A DNA stretch of 9,208 nt from an uncultured Bacilli bacterium (GTDB lineage: Bacteria > Bacillota_I > Bacilli_A > RF39 > UBA660), in NCBI GenBank assembly GCA_948543905.1, contig CAOVIS010000039.1, positions 1 through 9,208 of the forward strand, given 5' to 3'. Both the position numbers and the translations under genes were made by a program. The notes under the pieces are model-generated. The model saw only the letters and a program-made list of their open reading frames with translations. It ran no database searches and was not told the origin of the DNA. This document shows positions 6,742 through 9,208 of the stretch, piece by piece. Within the stretch, counting starts at the first letter, position 1; each line of letters starts with the position of its first letter.

Positions 6742-7389
6742 TTACTTTCTACGTAATATTAGTTTTTCCTCGCTAGTTAAATTTTCAATTAATCTATCAT
6801 ATATTAAAAGAAATTCATCTGGATTTATTAAATGGACAGAAGTCCCCATAAGCCTTGAATAATCATATAGAGGAAGCCTAATTTCAAGCAATTTCATAGC
6901 AATAATAAGATTTTTAAAAGCTTCTAAAAAATATTTATAATTTCCTGCTTCTTGATAATCCTTGGCCCAATAATATAAAGGACATTGTATTCCGACAAAT
7001 TTATCGGGTTTTATTATTTCATAAACCTGAAATTCATCTAAAAAATCAGAATAACGAATAGGAAACCTCGTATTAGCCAAAAGATATAAAAAAGGTATAT
7101 ATTTTACACATTTATGTGCATCTATATCATCAATAATTATATTCATCAAACATCTTCGAAATCCATGAAAAGCCGAAAAATCCCCCTCAATACCAATATC
7201 TTTACTAAGAGATATAAAATATTTACCATTACTTCCTACACCTTTTTGCCCTAAAAGGCTTCTACTTTTAATACCTTCACTTAATATATTCATCATTTTA
7301 TCAGTATCTTCAGGAATACCATGATAATACCAATCAAGATCTCTAAAACTAGGTGTTTCAATATATATAACTTCTTTGGTTAAACTCAT
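6742..7389 (-). CDS. Uncharacterised protein, possible ADP-ribosyltransferase-like fold
   Basis: I do not recognise this 215-residue protein as a named family. It is soluble, with no signal peptide or membrane helix. Several features recall ADP-ribosyltransferase-like domains: WYYHG near the N-terminus (His23) followed by a helix ending in ILSEGI (35-40), then GSNGKYFISLSKD (52-64, Tyr57, Ser60, Ser62), then EFQVYEIIKPDKFVGI (119-134, Glu119, Gln121, Glu124). That order matches an H-Y/S-E arrangement of an NAD-binding ART fold, but this is inference from motif shape only. ATG 7389 is supported by GAGGAG (7403-7398), 8 nt upstream. The gene is monocistronic, with its own promoter and terminator, beside remnants of defence genes. 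No immunity or antitoxin gene is evident next to it. Confidence 0.75.
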   Translation of the reverse strand: MSLTKEVIYIETPSFRDLDWYYHGIPEDTDKMMNILSEGIKSRSLLGQKGVGSNGKYFISLSKDIGIEGDFSAFHGFRRCLMNIIIDDIDAHKCVKYIPFLYLLANTRFPIRYSDFLDEFQVYEIIKPDKFVGIQCPLYYWAKDYQEAGNYKYFLEAFKNLIIAMKLLEIRLPLYDYSRLMGTSVHLINPDEFLLIYDRLIENLTSEEKLILRRK

Positions 7390-7414
7390 AGAAAAATCTC
7401 CTCTATTTCTACGT

Positions 7415-7443
7415 ATTATACAGAAAACTTACCTAATTGTAAA
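7415..7443 (-). promoter_or_regulatory. Promoter of the 215-aa ART-like gene
   Basis: On the - strand TTTACA (7443-7438, 5 of 6 to consensus) and a perfect TATAAT (7420-7415) are separated by an optimal 17 bp. Transcription should start near 7408, just before the GAGGAG ribosome binding site at 7403-7398. Confidence 0.8.
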
Positions 7444-7569
7444 TAAAATTATTCAATAATAAAATCATAGACCTCTTTCCATTAAAATCACCACTATTTA
7501 TAAAATATTTTTAATTTAGCTCTAATTTACCTATAAATTGATATAAACTTATAAACTATTTTTTTATTG

Positions 7570-8208
7570 TCAATTTAATTTTTTTACATCATCCTGCTCT
7601 TTATAATTCATGTATCTCTCATACCAATTAGTGTTGTTTAAGAAGTTTATATAATCTCCACTAGTAACATCTAAAAAATTAATTTCTATGCTATATTTTT
7701 CCGCAAATTCTTGGGCAAACATTTTTATATACTTCTTCATCACTTCGGCTTCGGTTTTGGATTTATTTTCAAATATTTCATCTATATGACGATAACCAAC
7801 AATAGGTCTTCTATGTCCACCTGTTGTCATATGGCCAACCTTTTGTGGAAGTGAAAGAAATAAATCCAGAAAATCAGAGTTAATTTTATCAATTTCTGCT
7901 TTAGAGGCATAATAAGCTCTTACAATAATATTCATAAGTATTTTTTCTTTTTCTATTTGTTGCTTAAATCGTTGCTCCTCCTGAGCATCAAAACTTTTAT
8001 TTTGTTTGCAAGCACAATGACGCTTTAATATATTGTACGCATTATTAACTTTTGACATCATATCATCATAATATTTAGAAGCTTCGTTTGGATGTGCATC
8101 TGGATGATATAAAAAACATAATTTTCTGTATATACCTTTTATTTCTTCTTCATTTACATTATTTAAGTCTACAATTTCAAATATATTCACTGCTTCGCTT
8201 AAATTCAT
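7570..8208 (-). CDS. J-domain (DnaJ-like) protein of unknown specific role
   Basis: Residues about 5-63 of this 212-residue protein form a J domain: helix II IKGIYRKLCFLY, the invariant HPD motif at 35-37, and helix III with MMSKVNNAYNILKRH. J domains stimulate the ATPase of Hsp70 (DnaK). There is no Gly/Phe region, no CxxCxGxG zinc repeats and no canonical DnaJ C-terminal domain, so it is a class C-type J protein, not DnaJ. The remaining 150 residues are unrecognised: a charged helical stretch (75-130), a Gly/His/Arg-rich segment GGHRRPIVGYRH and a mixed C-terminus. The start at 8208 follows AGGAGG (8223-8218) by 9 nt. A TATAAT-like -10 at 8232-8227 has no convincing -35. It lies 26 nt downstream of the abiEii remnant and may once have been co-transcribed with it. 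Confidence 0.8.
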   Translation of the reverse strand: MNLSEAVNIFEIVDLNNVNEEEIKGIYRKLCFLYHPDAHPNEASKYYDDMMSKVNNAYNILKRHCACKQNKSFDAQEEQRFKQQIEKEKILMNIIVRAYYASKAEIDKINSDFLDLFLSLPQKVGHMTTGGHRRPIVGYRHIDEIFENKSKTEAEVMKKYIKMFAQEFAEKYSIEINFLDVTSGDYINFLNNTNWYERYMNYKEQDDVKKLN

Positions 8209-8234
8209 AGTTTTCTACCTCCTTTAATTATATA

Positions 8235-8654
8235 CTATATTGAAACAAATTCTTTTTCTAATAATAGCAGAATATACTCTAACTTATCCATAATTTCATT
8301 ATAATTAATTCCTTGAGCAAAAGAAAATTTACTCTGATATTTTTCCCAATAATTTTTCATAACATCATCACTTCTTATTAGAGAAATAACTTCAGAGATT
8401 TTATCAACATTAATACTAGTTTCTCTTTTTTTAAATGTATTTTTAATAGCTTCTACTAACACATCATTAGAAATTATATCTTTATAATTTAACATTAAAA
8501 TATATACGTCGTAAAAATCTTTTAATCTAGTATTTGCAATACTTCTACTAACTATAGTTTCAAATTTTTCTGTTAAAATTGTCTCAACTGTATATGCCAA
8601 TACTAGTATTTTTTTATCTTCAAATATAGAGTTATAATTATAATCTTTTTCCTT
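8235..8654 (-). pseudogene. abiEii: 5'-truncated AbiEii-type toxin (nucleotidyltransferase family), C-terminal remnant
   Basis: The frame reads back from the stop at 8235-8237 through a TTG at 8600 to an in-frame TGA at 8657-8655. About 139 codons are open, roughly half of a typical AbiEii protein (near 290 residues). The preserved part matches the family's characteristic stretch: FEDKKILVLAYTVETILTEK followed by FETIVSRSIANTRLKDFYDVYIL. The conservation continues upstream of the TTG (FEDKKILVL), which shows that TTG 8600 is not the original start. The N-terminal nucleotidyltransferase half with its GSxxxxD-type catalytic motif is absent, as is the partner antitoxin AbiEi, so the product should be inactive. 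AbiE is a type IV toxin-antitoxin and abortive-infection system. The break coincides with the inverted repeat at 8648-8693. Confidence 0.85.
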
Positions 8655-8693
8655 TCATAAGGATATTATCTCATTTTCCCTTATGAAAGGAAA
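8648..8693. repeat. Perfect 15-bp inverted repeat at the abiEii truncation point
   Basis: TTTCCTTTCATAAGG (8648-8662) and CCTTATGAAAGGAAA (8679-8693) are exact reverse complements around a 16-nt AT-rich loop. On the - strand it is followed by A-rich sequence, so it is not a terminator for the genes on that strand. On the + strand TTTTATTT follows, but no + gene precedes it. It may be a remnant of a small mobile element or a deletion junction; I see no flanking target-site duplication. Confidence 0.85.
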
Positions 8694-8734
8694 GAATTTT
8701 ATTTAATATCCTATAAATAGTACAAATTAATCTA

Positions 8735-9208
8735 TCACTTATTTTCTATTTGCTTTGTTTCACTTAACAATCTATCAAAATCAGATACATAATTATTATC
8801 TTGAATGACTTTGTACTTTTCATACTCACTTTCTGCTTTCTCTTTGGCTTGTTTATGAGAAATTTTACCTTTTCCATCTAAAACGTCATAATGAAATAGC
8901 CTTAATGCATTTTCCAGTCACTCATATACATTGCAATATTTCTATCAGCGTTATTTTCAGCAATATCTAAAAATAAGTTGACTAAATTATTCAAATTCTT
9001 AATTTCTTTTTCATCTAAATAATTTTTAGCAATTATTACATCTGATTTTAGTATCTTGCCATCAGGAGAATTCTCCCACGTTGTAAGTCCCATATTATCT
9101 TTTTTAGCATTAATCCTATTATAAACAATTTCAGCAGCAGTATGACCAGTGATAGCAAAGTGGAATTTATTTTGAATCGTTTTATAAAACGTTATTGCCA
9201 TATCACTA
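8735..9208 (-). pseudogene. rhuM: RhuM-family (virulence RhuM) gene, frameshifted 3' part, 5' end outside window
   Basis: The first part (from the right edge to 8915) contains the RhuM signature: FYKTIQNKFHFAITGHTAAE, then NMGLTTWENSPDGKILKSD and a Leu-rich segment with YLDEKEIKNLN. After MYMSDW the frame runs into a TAA at 8904-8902. The family sequence continues in the next frame (NALRLFHYDVLDGKGKISH, then EKYKVIQDNNYVSDFDRLL) to TGA at 8737-8735. Adding one base after TGG, for example a third G, restores D-W-E-N-A-L-R-L-F, so a single-base deletion near 8911-8914 explains the break. The ATG at 9201 is internal: the frame is open to the window edge, and full RhuM proteins (about 330 residues) have some 170 more residues upstream. 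The family's biochemical function is poorly known; it often sits in defence or pathogenicity islands. A sequencing error is possible. Confidence 0.85.

Noticed and set aside
7542..7557. Tandem TATAAACT TATAAACT repeat in the gap after the J-domain gene
   Set aside because: Only two 8-bp units in very AT-rich DNA. No further copies and no associated element, so probably chance. I found no convincing terminator in 7444-7569 either.
8648..8693. The 15-bp inverted repeat as a terminator of the RhuM-like gene
   Set aside because: On the - strand the hairpin is followed by AAAAAGATT, not a T-tract, and its arm overlaps the remaining abiEii frame.
8902..9201. An intact 99-residue gene starting at ATG 9201
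   Set aside because: The frame is open to the window edge, matches the interior of RhuM, and the family sequence continues after its stop in another frame. It is a fragment of a longer broken gene.

Overview
The window is AT-rich DNA from a low-GC Gram-positive bacterium (Firmicutes/Bacillota sensu lato). The evidence is strong AGGAGG-type Shine-Dalgarno sites, consensus sigma-A promoters with TTGACA/TATAAT, U-tract terminators, and a CadC/CzrA-type ArsR regulator. TGA is used as a stop and Trp is TGG, so the standard bacterial code applies; a Mycoplasma-type code is excluded. I cannot place it to genus.

Left part (1-1740). On the + strand are the 3' end of a zinc-ribbon protein and a complete XRE-type regulator carrying the same zinc-ribbon tail; these look like tandem paralogues. 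The second converges on prfB (peptide chain release factor 2) on the - strand. A bidirectional terminator overlaps both stop codons. prfB contains the classic programmed +1 frameshift (SD-like GGGAGG, then CTT TGA C), so the full protein is 355 aa and starts at 1680, not at the internal TTG at 1595.

Middle (1767-6720, - strand). This is a five-gene metal-efflux operon read from right to left: a CadC/CzrA-like metal sensor, a free-standing HMA metal-binding domain, a Zn/Cd/Pb P1B-2 ATPase without its own HMA domain (CadA/ZntA type), a Cu+ P1B-1 ATPase with one HMA domain (CopA type), and a second free HMA protein (CopZ-like). Genes overlap or are separated by 2-8 nt. One consensus promoter drives the operon. 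A perfect 16-bp palindrome fills the gap between -35 and -10, and a second inverted repeat lies at the expected +1; the two are 32 bp apart centre to centre. The inferred logic is that excess metal releases the repressor and induces both Zn/Cd and Cu efflux together. The first HMA domain and the Zn/Cd ATPase are in the same frame, separated only by a TAG and one further codon, which suggests a split (or ancestrally fused) CadA.

Right part (6742-9208, - strand). This is an accessory region. It holds a 215-aa protein of unknown function with features resembling an ADP-ribosyltransferase fold (own promoter and terminator) and a 212-aa J-domain protein. It also holds a 5'-truncated AbiEii toxin whose break coincides with a perfect 15-bp inverted repeat, and the 3' part of a RhuM-family gene broken by a single-base frameshift. 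The last two look like decaying remnants of a defence/toxin-antitoxin island. I saw no tRNA, rRNA, CRISPR array or transposase.
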